DNA of 64,000 nucleotides from Kitasatospora sp. MAP12-44 (lineage in GTDB: Bacteria > Actinomycetota > Actinomycetes > Streptomycetales > Streptomycetaceae): the NCBI RefSeq assembly GCF_029892095.1, contig NZ_JARZAE010000004.1, positions 1 through 64,000 on the forward strand, given 5' to 3'. The position numbers and the translations under genes are program-made. The notes beneath the pieces are model-generated. The model was given only the letters and a program-made list of their open reading frames with translations. It did not search any database and was not told the origin of the DNA. The first letter of the stretch is position 1, and each line of letters opens with the position of its first letter. Shown in pieces: positions 51,008 to 60,435 of this stretch.

Positions 51008-52438
51008 GTGTCCACCGTCAGCGCGCACTCCGCACGTCGGGCCCGCCACCGGGCCGGGCCGCCACCGCGGCGGCCCTCAGGCCCGCCCCCGCAGCCGTCC
51101 GGTCTGCCGCCCGTGGGCCACCTCTGGTCGCGTGCCCTGCTGCTGGTCATCTGGGCCGGTGTGCCGGCCGTCATGGCGATCTGGTGGCAGAACACCATCC
51201 CGGGCTCGCTGCGCGGCTTCGGGGACTACGTGACCTCGGCCGGTCGCCTGTCCGGCCTGCTGGCCGCCTACCTGCTGCTGGTCCTGGTCGCGCTGATGGC
51301 GCGCATCCCCTGGCTGGAGAACCGGATCGGCTCCGACGTGGTGACCCGCTACCACCGGACGCTGGGCGAGTACACCGTCGCCCTGGCCCTCGCGCACGCC
51401 GTCCTGATCATCCTCGGCTACTCGTGGCAGTCCGGCACCAACCCCGCCTCCGAGGCGGTCACCGTCCTGTTCGACTACCCGGACGTGCTGCTGGCCGCTA
51501 TCGCCCTGGCCCTGCTGGTCCTGGTGGGGGTCGTCTCGGCCCGCGCGGTGCGCCGCAAGCTGCCCTACGAGACCTGGTACCACATCCACCTGCTCGTCTA
51601 CGTCGCGATCGCGCTCGCCTTCGCCCACGAGTTCTCCGTCGGCGCGGACTTCTCCACCTCGCCGCGCAACCGGCTGCTGTGGTCCGGCGCCCACATCGCC
51701 GTGGCCGCGGCCGTCCTCGTCTTCCGCGTCGCGCTGCCGCTGCGCCGCTCCCTGCGCCACCAGGTACGGGTGACCCGGGTGGTCCCCGAGGGACCGGGCG
51801 TCGTCTCGATCCACCTGAGCGGACACGACCTGGACACGCTGGACGCCCGCGCGGGCCAGTTCCTGCGCTGGCGCTTCCTGGCCCGCGGCCTGTGGTGGCA
51901 GTCCCACCCCTACTCGCTGTCCGCCGCACCCGAGCGCGGCCAGTGGCGGATCACCGTGAAGAACCTCGGCGACTCCAGCACCGCCCTGAGCCGCCTGCGC
52001 CCCGGCACCCGGGTCTGGTTCGAAGGCCCCTACGGCGCCTTCACCGAACAGCGCCACAACCCCACCCGCAAGGTCCTGCTGATCGCGGGCGGCGCCGGCA
52101 TCACCCCGATCCGCGCCCTCTACGAGAGCCTGCCCGGCAGCGGCGGCGACGTCATCCTGCTCTACCGCGCCTCCCGCGCCGAGGACCTCGTCCTCTACCG
52201 GGAGCTGCAGGAGATCGCCCGCCGGCGCGGCTTCGGCCTCTACCCGCTGGTCGGCCCGCGCAGCGGACCCCAGGGCGACCCGCTGTCCGCCGCGCGGCTG
52301 CGCCAGAGCGTGCCCGACGCCGCCCACCGGGACGTGTACCTATGCGGGCCCGCCGGCATGACACAGGCCACCGAGCGCCAGCTACGCCGCCTGGGGGTCC
52401 CCGCACGGCGGATCCACAGCGAAGCGTTCGAGCTCTAG
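51008..52438 (+). CDS. Ferric-reductase-like membrane oxidoreductase
   Basis: A 476-residue flavocytochrome-type protein. Six or so membrane helices (~40-240) form a ferric-reductase-like domain with haem-type His in VVTRYHRTLGEYTVALALAH and ETWYHIHLLVYVAIALAFAH. The C-terminal half is an FAD/NAD(P)H module: QFLRWRFLARGLWWQSHPYS with the FAD motif HPYSLSAAP, VLLIAGGAGITPIRALYESL (NAD loop) and VYLCGPAGMTQATERQLRR. It passes electrons from NAD(P)H across the membrane. GTG start with GGGAG about 8 bases before it. First gene of an operon with the FMN-binding and ApbE genes, its likely electron acceptor system. Confidence 0.9.
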   Translation: MSTVSAHSARRARHRAGPPPRRPSGPPPQPSGLPPVGHLWSRALLLVIWAGVPAVMAIWWQNTIPGSLRGFGDYVTSAGRLSGLLAAYLLLVLVALMARIPWLENRIGSDVVTRYHRTLGEYTVALALAHAVLIILGYSWQSGTNPASEAVTVLFDYPDVLLAAIALALLVLVGVVSARAVRRKLPYETWYHIHLLVYVAIALAFAHEFSVGADFSTSPRNRLLWSGAHIAVAAAVLVFRVALPLRRSLRHQVRVTRVVPEGPGVVSIHLSGHDLDTLDARAGQFLRWRFLARGLWWQSHPYSLSAAPERGQWRITVKNLGDSSTALSRLRPGTRVWFEGPYGAFTEQRHNPTRKVLLIAGGAGITPIRALYESLPGSGGDVILLYRASRAEDLVLYRELQEIARRRGFGLYPLVGPRSGPQGDPLSAARLRQSVPDAAHRDVYLCGPAGMTQATERQLRRLGVPARRIHSEAFEL

Positions 52439-52451
52439 GACGGGAAGACCC

Positions 52452-52955
52452 ATGAACAAGACCACGATGGCGCTGCTCGCCACCAGTGCCGGCCTCGCCC
52501 TGGTCATCGGGGCCAAGGTCGAGTCCGCCAGCTCCCCGCACTCCGCCCTCGTGGCGACCTCGGGCCCCTCGGGCGCGCAGTCGCCGGCCGGCGGCGGCTC
52601 CACGAACCCCGGCGCACCCACCGCCGCCGCGCCGTCGGGCGGGTCGAACAGTCCGTCGTCGGGCTCCGCCGGGGCCTCGGCCAGCGGGCGGTTCACCGGC
52701 AGCGTGGTCGACACCCGCTACGGCCCGGTCCAGGTCCAGGCCGTCCTGACCGACGGCAAGATCACCGACATCACCGTGCTGCAGCAGACCACCGGCGGCC
52801 ACAGCTCGCAGATCGACTCCTACGCCCTGCCCCAACTCAAGTCCGAGGCACTGCAGGCGCAGAGCGCCAACATCGACGTCGTCTCGGGCGCGACCTACAC
52901 CTCCAACGGATACGCGCAGTCGCTCCAAGCCGCCCTCGACGCGGCCCACCGGTGA
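52452..52955 (+). CDS. Exported FMN-binding domain protein (flavinylation target)
   Basis: A 167-residue exported protein: N-terminal hydrophobic helix (MALLATSAGLALVIGAKV), a long Ser/Gly/Pro/Ala linker (~38-78) and an FMN-binding domain (SVVDTRYGPVQVQAVLTDGK ... SEALQAQSANIDVVSGATYT). The VSGATYTS motif (145-151) is the site where ApbE attaches FMN through a phosphoester to Thr148. It should carry electrons outside the membrane. ATG 13 bp after the reductase stop; its stop overlaps the ApbE start by 4 bp. Confidence 0.9.
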   Translation: MNKTTMALLATSAGLALVIGAKVESASSPHSALVATSGPSGAQSPAGGGSTNPGAPTAAAPSGGSNSPSSGSAGASASGRFTGSVVDTRYGPVQVQAVLTDGKITDITVLQQTTGGHSSQIDSYALPQLKSEALQAQSANIDVVSGATYTSNGYAQSLQAALDAAHR

Positions 52956-53866
52956 CCGCCGTGCGCACCGCCACCGACCACGTCATGGGCACCGTCGTCT
53001 CGCTCACCGCCCCCGACACCACCGACCCCGCGCCCTTCCAGGCCGCAGCCGCCGCCGTGTTCGCCCACCTCCACCACGACGACGAAGTCTTCTCGCCGTT
53101 CAAACCGGACAGCCCGATCAGCCGCATCCGCGACGGACGCCTGCCCCTGACCGCCCTCGCCGACCACCCCGACGGCCCACGGATCCGCGAAGTCCTGGAC
53201 CTGTGCGAGCAGTTGAAGCAGGACAGCGGCGGCGCGTTCGACGCCTGGGCGGTCGGCGACCCACCGCACTTCGACCCGTGCGGCGCGGTGAAGGGCTGGG
53301 CTACCGAAGCAGCCTCCGCCCTGGCCGTCGCCCACGGCCTGCCCCGGCACGTCCTGAACGCCGGCGGCGACGTCCGCCTGCACAGCGGCCACGACCCCGC
53401 CCCCTGGCGGGTCGGCATCACCGACCCCCACCACCCGGGCACCGTCCTGACCGTCCTCCACCTGCGGGACGGCGCGGTGGCCACCTCCGGCACCGCCGAA
53501 CGCGGCGCCCACATCTTCGACCCGCGCACCGCACGCCCCACCACCGGCCTCGCCCAGGTCACCGTCACCGGCCCCGACCTCACCCTCGCCGACGGCTACG
53601 CCACCGCCGCCCTCGCCATGACCAACGACCCCCACGGCCCGGCCACCGCCCACGCCTGGCTGGACGACCTCGCCCACCGCACCGACTACCAGGCACTCAC
53701 CGTCGACCCGCACGGCGCCGTCCGCCACACCCCCGGCCTGACCGGCCTGCTCACCGCGCCCGCCGCCCACGTCCGGGAGAGGTCAGCCCCATGCGGATCC
53801 GGCGGCACCGCCCTGCTGCTCGCCCTCACCTTGCCGACCGACCCCGGGCGGTCCCGCCGGCCTTGA
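52952..53866 (+). CDS. apbE: FAD:protein FMN transferase
   Basis: A 304-residue ApbE-family flavin transferase. Signature: VMGTVVSLTAP at the start, DSGGAFDAWAVGDPPHFDPC, GAVKGWATEAAS (substrate and metal loop), HVLNAGGDVRLHSGHDPAPW, DGAVATSGTAERGAHIFDPR and DGYATAALAM. It modifies the neighbouring FMN-binding protein. The last ~30 residues (RSAPCGSGGTALLLALTLPT...) look unlike the family; they may come from a truncated next gene beginning at ATG 53790. GTG start with a 4-bp overlap (GTGA). Confidence 0.88.
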   Translation: MTAVRTATDHVMGTVVSLTAPDTTDPAPFQAAAAAVFAHLHHDDEVFSPFKPDSPISRIRDGRLPLTALADHPDGPRIREVLDLCEQLKQDSGGAFDAWAVGDPPHFDPCGAVKGWATEAASALAVAHGLPRHVLNAGGDVRLHSGHDPAPWRVGITDPHHPGTVLTVLHLRDGAVATSGTAERGAHIFDPRTARPTTGLAQVTVTGPDLTLADGYATAALAMTNDPHGPATAHAWLDDLAHRTDYQALTVDPHGAVRHTPGLTGLLTAPAAHVRERSAPCGSGGTALLLALTLPTDPGRSRRP

Positions 53867-53879
53867 TGGTCTTGCAGGC

Positions 53880-54166
53880 GGCACTGAAGCCTGCCGCTGC
53901 TTGGAACTGCCGTTCGTCTTCCACCACACCGACCTGCCCGCACCGACCTGCTCGCCCTGAACGGCGACACCGCCCCGCTCGGCCCCCGCCAACCGCCGGC
54001 CGACCTGGCGGACCGCACGCACGCGGCCTGGACCGCGGTCATACGCGACGGCGACCCAGGTCGGACCCGGTACGACCTCGCAGTTCGAACCACCGCCGTC
54101 ATCGACGAACAGTGGAGCATGATCAGGACCGTCGGTCATGGTGACCGCATCTCGAACACATCCTGA
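53880..54166 (+). pseudogene. Type-B carboxylesterase C-terminal remnant
   Basis: Two frames give the end of a COesterase: LELPFVFHHTDLPAP, then after a shift near 53945, DLLALNGDTAPLGPRQPPAD, LADRTHAAWTAVIRDGD and TRYDLAVRTTAVIDEQWSMI. The catalytic Ser and His parts are absent. It overlaps the 3' end of the LysR gene on the other strand. Confidence 0.55.
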
Positions 54167-55086
54167 GCATGTCCTTCACCTTCCCGGGGGCCGTCCTCCT
54201 CCGGTGGGGCCTCCGGTGTGCGTTCGCGCAGGAGCTGGAGGAACGCGCGAGCCGCCGGTGAGGCTGTAGAGGCGACCCAGACCGCACGCACTGTTCGCGC
54301 AGGCACGCCCGTCGCAGCCACCGCAGTCACCGCAGTCATGCGCGCGGCGGTAGCGGCAGGGACCAATCCGATGCCGAGGCCGCGCCCCACGAGCTGTTCC
54401 AGCAGCGCCATGGTGTCGGCCTCGAAGGCGACGGTGCGGGTGGCGCCGGCCGCCGCGAACGCCGCGTCGTTGTGCCGGCGGATGCCGGAGCCGGGTGGCA
54501 TGTCGACCATGTCCTCCTCGGCCAGCCGGGCCGGCGTGACGCGCGCCGCCCCGGCCAGCCGATGCCCGTGCGGGACGATGGCGACCAAGTCCTCGTGTGC
54601 GAGCACCCGCCCGGCCAATCCGACCGGGGGCCCCTCCGGGCGGGTGTCGACGAACGCGAGGTCGCAGGTGTGCTCGCGCACCTCTTGCAGCAAGTCCCGG
54701 ACCAGCCTGGCCCGCAGCGTGACGTGCACAGCCGGATGCCGGTCCCGGTAGGCGGCGAGCAGGTCGGGCAGATCCACTGCGGTGAGCGGGGTGATGGTGC
54801 CGATGCTCAGCCGGCCGCGTACCTCGCTGCCGGCTGCGGCCACCTCGCAGCGGGCCCGCTCGATCGCGGCCAAGGCCTCGCGGGCCGGGCCGAGGAACGC
54901 CTCGCCGGCCGCGGTGATGCGCACCTGGCGGCTGGTGCGTTCGAACAGCCGGGTGCCCAACTCACTCTCCAACCGGGCGATCTGATGGCTGAGGGCGGAC
55001 TGGACCACGAAGCAGCGGTGAGCGGCGCGGGTGAAGCTGCCGGTCTCGGCGACAGCGACGGCGTAGGCGAGCTGGCGGAGTTCCAT
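54136..55086 (-). CDS. LysR-family regulator
   Basis: A 316-residue LysR-type regulator. The N-terminal winged helix is clear (MELRQLAYAVAVAETGSFTR, AAHRCFVVQSALSHQIARLE, LGTRLFERTSRQVRITAAGE), then the effector domain (LSIGTITPLTAVDLPDLLAA, DLAFVDTRPEGPP, MALLEQLVGRGLGIGLVPAA). The ATG at 55086 fits the family start; an upstream GTG would add an unlikely leader. Divergent from an MFS exporter 150 bp away, so it most likely controls that gene and itself. Confidence 0.92.
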   Translation of the reverse strand: MELRQLAYAVAVAETGSFTRAAHRCFVVQSALSHQIARLESELGTRLFERTSRQVRITAAGEAFLGPAREALAAIERARCEVAAAGSEVRGRLSIGTITPLTAVDLPDLLAAYRDRHPAVHVTLRARLVRDLLQEVREHTCDLAFVDTRPEGPPVGLAGRVLAHEDLVAIVPHGHRLAGAARVTPARLAEEDMVDMPPGSGIRRHNDAAFAAAGATRTVAFEADTMALLEQLVGRGLGIGLVPAATAARMTAVTAVAATGVPARTVRAVWVASTASPAARAFLQLLRERTPEAPPEEDGPREGEGHAQDVFEMRSP

Positions 55087-55236
55087 CCATCCATCGTGTT
55101 CCGCGATCGCTGGGATGACAACCATCTGTTGGATTCATCCGGACTGGCCGGAGAGCATGAACGCAGTCCGGACCGACGGGCGCCGCGCGCCCTGTGACGC
55201 GGTCCGCGGACGGAGAACTTACGGAAGGAAACGGAC

Positions 55237-56586
55237 ATGGCCTCTTCCTCGGCTTCCTCCACTGCGCAATCCACCACCGGCGCTCCCGGGCCCCGTGCGG
55301 GCGGTGCCAGCCCCGACGATCTGGGTCGTGGCACGGTCGTGCTGATGTCTGCGGCCGTCGGGCTGTGTGTGGCGAGCAACTACTACGCCCAGCCTCTGCT
55401 GGACACCATCGCCCGCGACCTGCGGCTGTCCGCCGCCTCCGCCGCGCTGGTGGTGACGGTCGCCCAGGTCGGCTACGCACTGGGGTTGATCCTGGTACTG
55501 CCGCTGGGCGACCTCATGGAACGGCGTCGGCTGGTCAGCGGCCTGACCCTGGCCACAGCATGCTCCCTTGCGCTGACCGCGGTCGCCCCCAACGCGGGGC
55601 TGCTGCTGGCCGGCACCGCGCTGACCGGTCTGCTGTCGGTGACCGCGCAGGTCCTGGTGCCGTTCGCCGCCGATCTGGCCACCCCTCACCGGCGCGGTCA
55701 GGTCGTGGGAACGGTCATGAGCGGACTGGTGCTGGGCATGCTGCTGGCCCGAACCGCATCCGGTGCCCTGGCTGCGGTCGGCGGCTGGCGCACGGTGTAC
55801 TGGGCCGCAGCGGCTGCGATGGCCGTCCTGGCCGCCACGCTGCACCGGGCACTGCCTCAGTACCGGGGATCCGCCGGTCTGCGCTACGGACCGTTGCTGC
55901 GCTCCACCGCGCGTCTCCTGGTCGACGAACCGGTGCTGCGGGCCCGGGCGTTGCTCGGCCTGCTGGCCTTCGCCTGCTTCAGCGCGCTGTGGACGTCGCT
56001 GGCCTTTCTACTCTCCGGCCCCGGTTACGACTGGTCGGACAGTGAGATCGGACTGCTCGGACTGGCCGGTGCCGCCGGTGCGATCGCCGCCCAGCTCGCC
56101 GGGCGGCTGGCGGACCACGGACGCACCACGCTGACCACGATGGTCAGCGCGCTGCTCCTGCTCGGCTCCTGGGGACTGCTGGCCCTGGGGGCGCATCAGG
56201 TGGCGGCGCTGATCGCAGGCATCGTGCTGCTGGACCTGGCTCACCAGGGCGTGCACATCACCAACCAGTCGCTGATCTACGCTCTGCGCCCGGACGCACG
56301 CGGACGCATCACCTCGGCCTACATGACGTGTTACTTCGTGGGTGGGGCGATCGGCTCAGCGCTGGTCGGCGTGGTCCACGCCCACGACGGTTGGAACGGG
56401 GTCTGCGTGCTGGGTGCCGCGCTCGCCCTGCTGTTGTGCTTGGCGGCAGCCGGCACCGCCCCCGGCTTCCAGAGCTGGTGGCGCGGGCAGACCCGGCTGC
56501 GGGAACTGTGGACCGTGGCGAGCGCAGGTGTCCTGGCCGCCGCTGTGCTCACGCTCATCGCCCTGGCAATGCGCCTGGCCCGGTGA
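55237..56586 (+). CDS. MFS transporter (12 helices)
   Basis: A 449-residue major-facilitator protein; twelve hydrophobic segments. Motif A is partly seen (LPLGDLMERRRLVSGLTL) and the second half repeats it weakly (LAGRLADHGRTTL). YYAQPLLDTIARDLRLS near the start and NQSLIYALRPDARGRITSAY are typical of the arabinose/DHA1-type efflux group. Substrate unknown; its divergent LysR partner suggests induction by a small aromatic or antibiotic-like compound. ATG with GGAAGGAA seven bases upstream. Confidence 0.9.
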   Translation: MASSSASSTAQSTTGAPGPRAGGASPDDLGRGTVVLMSAAVGLCVASNYYAQPLLDTIARDLRLSAASAALVVTVAQVGYALGLILVLPLGDLMERRRLVSGLTLATACSLALTAVAPNAGLLLAGTALTGLLSVTAQVLVPFAADLATPHRRGQVVGTVMSGLVLGMLLARTASGALAAVGGWRTVYWAAAAAMAVLAATLHRALPQYRGSAGLRYGPLLRSTARLLVDEPVLRARALLGLLAFACFSALWTSLAFLLSGPGYDWSDSEIGLLGLAGAAGAIAAQLAGRLADHGRTTLTTMVSALLLLGSWGLLALGAHQVAALIAGIVLLDLAHQGVHITNQSLIYALRPDARGRITSAYMTCYFVGGAIGSALVGVVHAHDGWNGVCVLGAALALLLCLAAAGTAPGFQSWWRGQTRLRELWTVASAGVLAAAVLTLIALAMRLAR

Positions 56587-56924
56587 CACCGGGAGTGTCG
56601 CGGGGCGCCTCGACGGAGGTCCTGGACGCGATCGCCCGGGCTCTGTGCCTGGACGAGACCGAGCAAGGCCATGACGATTCGGTGGTTCAGAGGGTTCTCT
56701 GAGCTGGGAAGGCTGGCCCGGAGTCTGACAACACGTCAGAGTTGGCCACATGGCGTCAATACTCGTGCGGTGTGTTGCGAACCCGCGAGATCACTCGCGC
56801 GGCTCTCTCCGGCGATCCTGCCCGGATCCCGAGGCACGACAACGGATGCCGATGCCAGTCGTGGAGCCAGCCGGTACGAGTCGCTCGCGGACCGACTCGC
56901 GGGCGGAGAACAGGAGAACTGCTC
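56587..56924. other. Intergenic, no gene recognised
   Basis: No coding sequence or clear hairpin seen; serves as the upstream region of the lectin-like gene. Confidence 0.4.
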
Positions 56925-57440
56925 GTGATCAGCAAGTCCCTCCTCATAGCGGCGACAGCCGCCGCGGTCGCAGGCGCGATCGTGGTGCCCCAGACCGCCA
57001 CCGCACAGGCAGCGCCAATCAGCACCATCTACTCGGCGGCACAGAACACCTGCCTGGATACCAGCACGACCGACCCCAGCCACTACTTCCTCGACACCTA
57101 CGGCCACACCTGTAACGAGTCCACGACCCAGAACTTCGCCTTCCAGGCGGTCTCCGGGACGTCCTCGACCTATCAGATCGTCAGCCAGGCCAACGGCCTG
57201 TGCATCGGGAAGTACCGCCTGGGGGTCCGGCAGGCGGCCTGCAGCGGCTACACCGAATGGACGCTCCACCCGGTCGGCACGAGCGGCAACCGGTATCAAT
57301 TCGTCGCCGGCACCTCCTACCCCGGCGCCGACTGCATCCAGGTTTCCCCGACGCCTAACGGATACCCGGGCCCCCTGTTCGACCTGGCGGGCTGCAGCTC
57401 CAATCCCGCACAGATCCTCACCCTCGGCACCACTCCGTAG
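56925..57440 (+). CDS. Secreted ricin-B-like lectin-domain protein
   Basis: A 171-residue exported protein. Signal peptide 3-30 (SLLIAATAAAVAGAIVVPQT then ATAQA-AP). The mature domain resembles a ricin-type beta-trefoil: IYSAAQNTCLDTSTTDPSHY, TTQNFAFQAVSGTSSTYQIV, QANGLCIGKYRLGVRQAACS and DCIQVSPTPNGY, with paired Cys and QxW-like ends (EWTLHPVG, AQILTLG). It may bind sugars outside the cell. GTG with AGGAG seven bases before it. Single gene. Confidence 0.7.
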   Translation: MISKSLLIAATAAAVAGAIVVPQTATAQAAPISTIYSAAQNTCLDTSTTDPSHYFLDTYGHTCNESTTQNFAFQAVSGTSSTYQIVSQANGLCIGKYRLGVRQAACSGYTEWTLHPVGTSGNRYQFVAGTSYPGADCIQVSPTPNGYPGPLFDLAGCSSNPAQILTLGTTP

Positions 57441-57606
57441 CATCCGTCATCACCCGGCACTGCACCGTTGGCGCGGATGCGGCAGCAACCAGCTGGGCAG
57501 CGCGGACTGAAGCACGATGGTCACCAGGATGGTGGCTGCCGAAGGTCGGCAGCGCCGCCCGAAGAATAGCCAGATGAGTCGACCGAACCGCGCTTCGCCC
57601 CAGGCG

Positions 57607-58014
57607 TCAGAGCGAACCGACGACCTTGCGCGGGGTGACGCGGATGACGACGCGCTGGTCGTCGTCCTGCGAGGCCGGGTTGAAGTCCGCGTAGGCCTTG
57701 CCCGTGTACTTGCGCGACAGCGCGTCGATCAGTTCCTGCCCGCCTTCCGTGGTCAGCGTGGCCGTACCGCGGACCTCGGCGTAGGTGTAGGGCGCGTTCG
57801 CCGGGTTGATCATCACCGTGATCCGCGGGTCGGCGCGCAGATTCTGCTCCTTGCGGCGGCCGACGGTCGTGGAGACCAGCAGATCGTCGCCGTCCCGGGT
57901 GAGCCAGGTGACCGACAGCTGCGGGCTGCCGTCCGGCTGGATCGTGGCCAGGGTCGCGAAGACCGGGCTGTCGTCGATGAGCTTCTTCAGGTCGTCGGAG
58001 AGTTCAGCGGACAC
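57607..58014 (-). CDS. PPOX-class FMN/F420-dependent oxidoreductase
   Basis: A 135-residue split-barrel flavoprotein of the pyridoxamine-phosphate-oxidase class. Pattern: KLIDDSPVFATLATIQPDGS, PQLSVTWLTRDGDDLLVSTT, GRRKEQNLRADPRITVMINP, ANAPYTYAEVRGTATLTTEG, then DQRVVIRVTPRKVVG. Members reduce substrates with F420 or FMN; the K-x-R-N-L pattern fits F420-binding relatives. GTG 58014 with GGAAGGAA nine bases upstream; frames further upstream are non-coding. Confidence 0.88.
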   Translation of the reverse strand: MSAELSDDLKKLIDDSPVFATLATIQPDGSPQLSVTWLTRDGDDLLVSTTVGRRKEQNLRADPRITVMINPANAPYTYAEVRGTATLTTEGGQELIDALSRKYTGKAYADFNPASQDDDQRVVIRVTPRKVVGSL

Positions 58015-58549
58015 GGAGCGGGTTCCTTCCCTCGGCTGGCTGCTGTCCCGGGACCGACCACCGCCGGTGAAGATCAGCAACCGACAGCCTGCAAAATCGC
58101 GGCTGTCCCGGCAAGTTCCGGCGCCCCCTGCCACGCCGCGCGCCGCGGGCCGAAAGCTCCCGATTCCGGGGCGTGGCCGGGCCCGCGCACCCGGACCGCC
58201 AGGCACGGGCACCTCGGACGGTCCACCCGTCCGGCCGAATCCGCCATCGACCGGACTTGCTCCGCTGCTCTGCAGCGCCACCCGAGTTCAGTCCTCGTCG
58301 CGCTGTGGGGTCGTGGGGTGCCGTTAACGATCGTGACGTTCCGACCGACGACCCGGCGCTCCCGTCCACCACGTACAGGGACTCGCCGGCGAGGCCGTCT
58401 GTGGTGCACGGTGGCAACCGACCCAGGGGGCCAAGTTCGTGGAACTCCTGCGCAGCGTGCGGGCGCCTCGCTGTGGCGCGGGGCTCAACGTCAGTGGGCG
58501 CGTCTAGGCTCGGTTCGACCGTGGAGTCCGGGTGAGGGACGTGAGTGTC
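58015..58549. other. Intergenic between divergent genes, no gene recognised
   Basis: Promoters for the two divergent reductase genes should be here, but no boxes, operators or hairpins could be fixed. No coding frame is convincing. Confidence 0.4.
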
Positions 58550-59194
58550 ATGTCGCGTGTTCGAGTGCACAACTTCAGCGTGTCGCTGGACGGGTTCGCC
58601 GCCGGGGAGGGACAGGGGCTGGAGGCCCCGTTCGGGCATGCCGGGACTCGGCTGGTCGAGTGGTTTTTCCAGACCCGCGCCTTCAACGCGATGTACGGCC
58701 AGGCCGTCGGCGGCAGCGGTGTGGACGACGCCCTCGCCTGGACCTGGGGGCCCGGGATCGGGGCGGAGATCATGGGCCGCAACAAGTTCGGACCGCAGCG
58801 CGGCCCGTGGACCGACGAGGAGTGGAAGGGCTGGTGGGGAGAGAACCCGCCGTTCCACACCCCGGTGTTCGTGCTGACACACCACCCGCGCCCGTCCCTG
58901 GAGATGGAGGGCGGCACGGTCTTCCACTTCATCGACGCCTCGCCGCAGGAGGCGCTGCGGCAGGCCCGCGAGGCCGCGGGCGGCCTCGATGTGCGGATCG
59001 GCGGGGGCCCGGCCACGGTCAGGCAGTTCCTCGCGGAGGACCTGGTCGACCACCTCCACGTCGCCCTCGTCCCGATCGTCCTGGGCCGCGGTGAGCGGCT
59101 GTGGGACGGGCTGGAAGGGCTGGAGCAGCGGTTTCAGATCGAGTCGGTGACGACACCCAGCGGCATCACCCATCTGACCTTCACCCGCCCGTAG
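58550..59194 (+). CDS. RibD C-terminal / dihydrofolate-reductase-like protein
   Basis: A 214-residue protein of the RibD_C family. Seen: VRVHNFSVSLDGFAAGEGQG, EIMGRNKFGPQRGPWTDEEW, PVFVLTHHPRPSLEMEGG, LDVRIGGGPATVRQFLAEDL (NADPH-binding glycine turn) and DHLHVALVPIVLGRGERLWD. It probably is an NADPH-dependent reductase; substrate unknown. ATG at 58550; GTG at 58541 and 58532 are in frame with a GAGGGA nearby, so the start could be slightly earlier. Confidence 0.85.
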   Translation: MSRVRVHNFSVSLDGFAAGEGQGLEAPFGHAGTRLVEWFFQTRAFNAMYGQAVGGSGVDDALAWTWGPGIGAEIMGRNKFGPQRGPWTDEEWKGWWGENPPFHTPVFVLTHHPRPSLEMEGGTVFHFIDASPQEALRQAREAAGGLDVRIGGGPATVRQFLAEDLVDHLHVALVPIVLGRGERLWDGLEGLEQRFQIESVTTPSGITHLTFTRP

Positions 59195-59361
59195 TTCCGC
59201 CGCCCCGCCATAGCTACGGATTGCGGTCACCCCGAGTTGTCGGGAACGGCGGCTCGTCCGGGACAGGGGCGACCGGAGCCAGGGCACCTGGTCACCGAGG
59301 TCGGCCGGCCCAGCTTCCGCTCCAACGGCCAGCCCGGAGTCCACCCAGGTGGACGCCACCG

Positions 59362-60435
59362 ATGAATACTGGCCCTCCCGTGCGTCATACCTATATGGAC
59401 GGATCGATGGTGGATGCCGCGCGCGCCGGTGACCAGGGTGCTTTCGCGCGCCTTGCCGAGCCGTACCGTCATGAGCTGCAGGTGCACTGCTACCGGATGC
59501 TCGGCTCGGTAGAGGATGCCGAGGACGCCGTGCAGGAGACGTACCTGCGGGCCTGGGCCCGGCTGGACAGCTACGCCGGGCGCGCCCCCTTCCGGGCCTG
59601 GCTGTACGGGATCGCAACCCACGCGTGCCTGGACGCGCTGCGGCGGCGCAGGGCGCGGGTCTGGTCGACGGACGTGTCCGGGCCGGCCGACCCGCGCGAT
59701 GAGCCGGCGCCGCCACTGGACGTGCCCTGGCTCCAGCCCTACCCCGACCGGTTGCTGGAGCCGCCGGCGTCGCCGGACACGGAGCCGGAAGCGGTCGTCA
59801 CTGCCAAGGAGACGATCGAGCTGGCCTTCCTCGCTGCCATCCAGCAGCTGCCGGCCCGTCAGCGCGCGGTGCTGATCCTGCGCGACGTGCTCGACTGGTC
59901 GGCCAAGTCCACTGCGGCCAGCATGGAGATGAGCCAGGCAGCGGTGAACAGCGCGCTGCAGCGCGCGCACGCGACGCTCGCCGAGCGTCTGCCGCCGGAC
60001 CGCGCCGCCTGGACGTCCGCCCCCAACGCCGACGAGAGGGCACTGCTGGGGCAGCTCATCGCGGCCTGGGAGCAGGCCGACACCGCGGCGCTGGTCGGGC
60101 TGCTGCGCGCGGACGCACGGTTCGTGATGCCGCCGCGGCCGACGTGGTACGCCGGGCGGGACGACATCGCGGTGTTCCTGCGCGACCACGTGTTCGGCGA
60201 GCTGGGCACGGACTGGCTGCTGCTGCCCACGGCGGCGAACCACCAGCCCGCCTTCGCGCTGTACCGGCGCGCGCCCGGGAAGCCGCTGCACGAGCGGTTC
60301 GGGATCGGGGTGCTCCGGGTCCAGGACGGCGCGGTCGCCGAGATCGCGACCTTCCGCCAGCCGCAGGTGTTCGCCTCCTTCGCGCTGCCCACGGCGGTGC
60401 GCCGCCAGGCCGATGGCAGCGTGAGGGCCGGGTGA
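59362..60435 (+). CDS. ECF sigma factor with C-terminal SnoaL-like domain
   Basis: A 357-residue RNA polymerase sigma factor. Region 2: MVDAARAGDQGAFARLAEPY, YRMLGSVEDAEDAVQETYLR and FRAWLYGIATHACLDALRRR. Region 4: IQQLPARQRAVLILRDVLDW, SMEMSQAAVNSALQRAHATL. From ~215 a SnoaL/NTF2-like domain follows (LIAAWEQADTAALVGLLRAD, WYAGRDDIAVFLRDHVFGEL), as in SigG/ECF41-56-type factors, where the tail controls activity in place of an anti-sigma factor. Start ATG 59362; ATG 59395 would also work. Its stop overlaps the next ATG by one base (TGATG). Confidence 0.9.
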   Translation: MNTGPPVRHTYMDGSMVDAARAGDQGAFARLAEPYRHELQVHCYRMLGSVEDAEDAVQETYLRAWARLDSYAGRAPFRAWLYGIATHACLDALRRRRARVWSTDVSGPADPRDEPAPPLDVPWLQPYPDRLLEPPASPDTEPEAVVTAKETIELAFLAAIQQLPARQRAVLILRDVLDWSAKSTAASMEMSQAAVNSALQRAHATLAERLPPDRAAWTSAPNADERALLGQLIAAWEQADTAALVGLLRADARFVMPPRPTWYAGRDDIAVFLRDHVFGELGTDWLLLPTAANHQPAFALYRRAPGKPLHERFGIGVLRVQDGAVAEIATFRQPQVFASFALPTAVRRQADGSVRAG

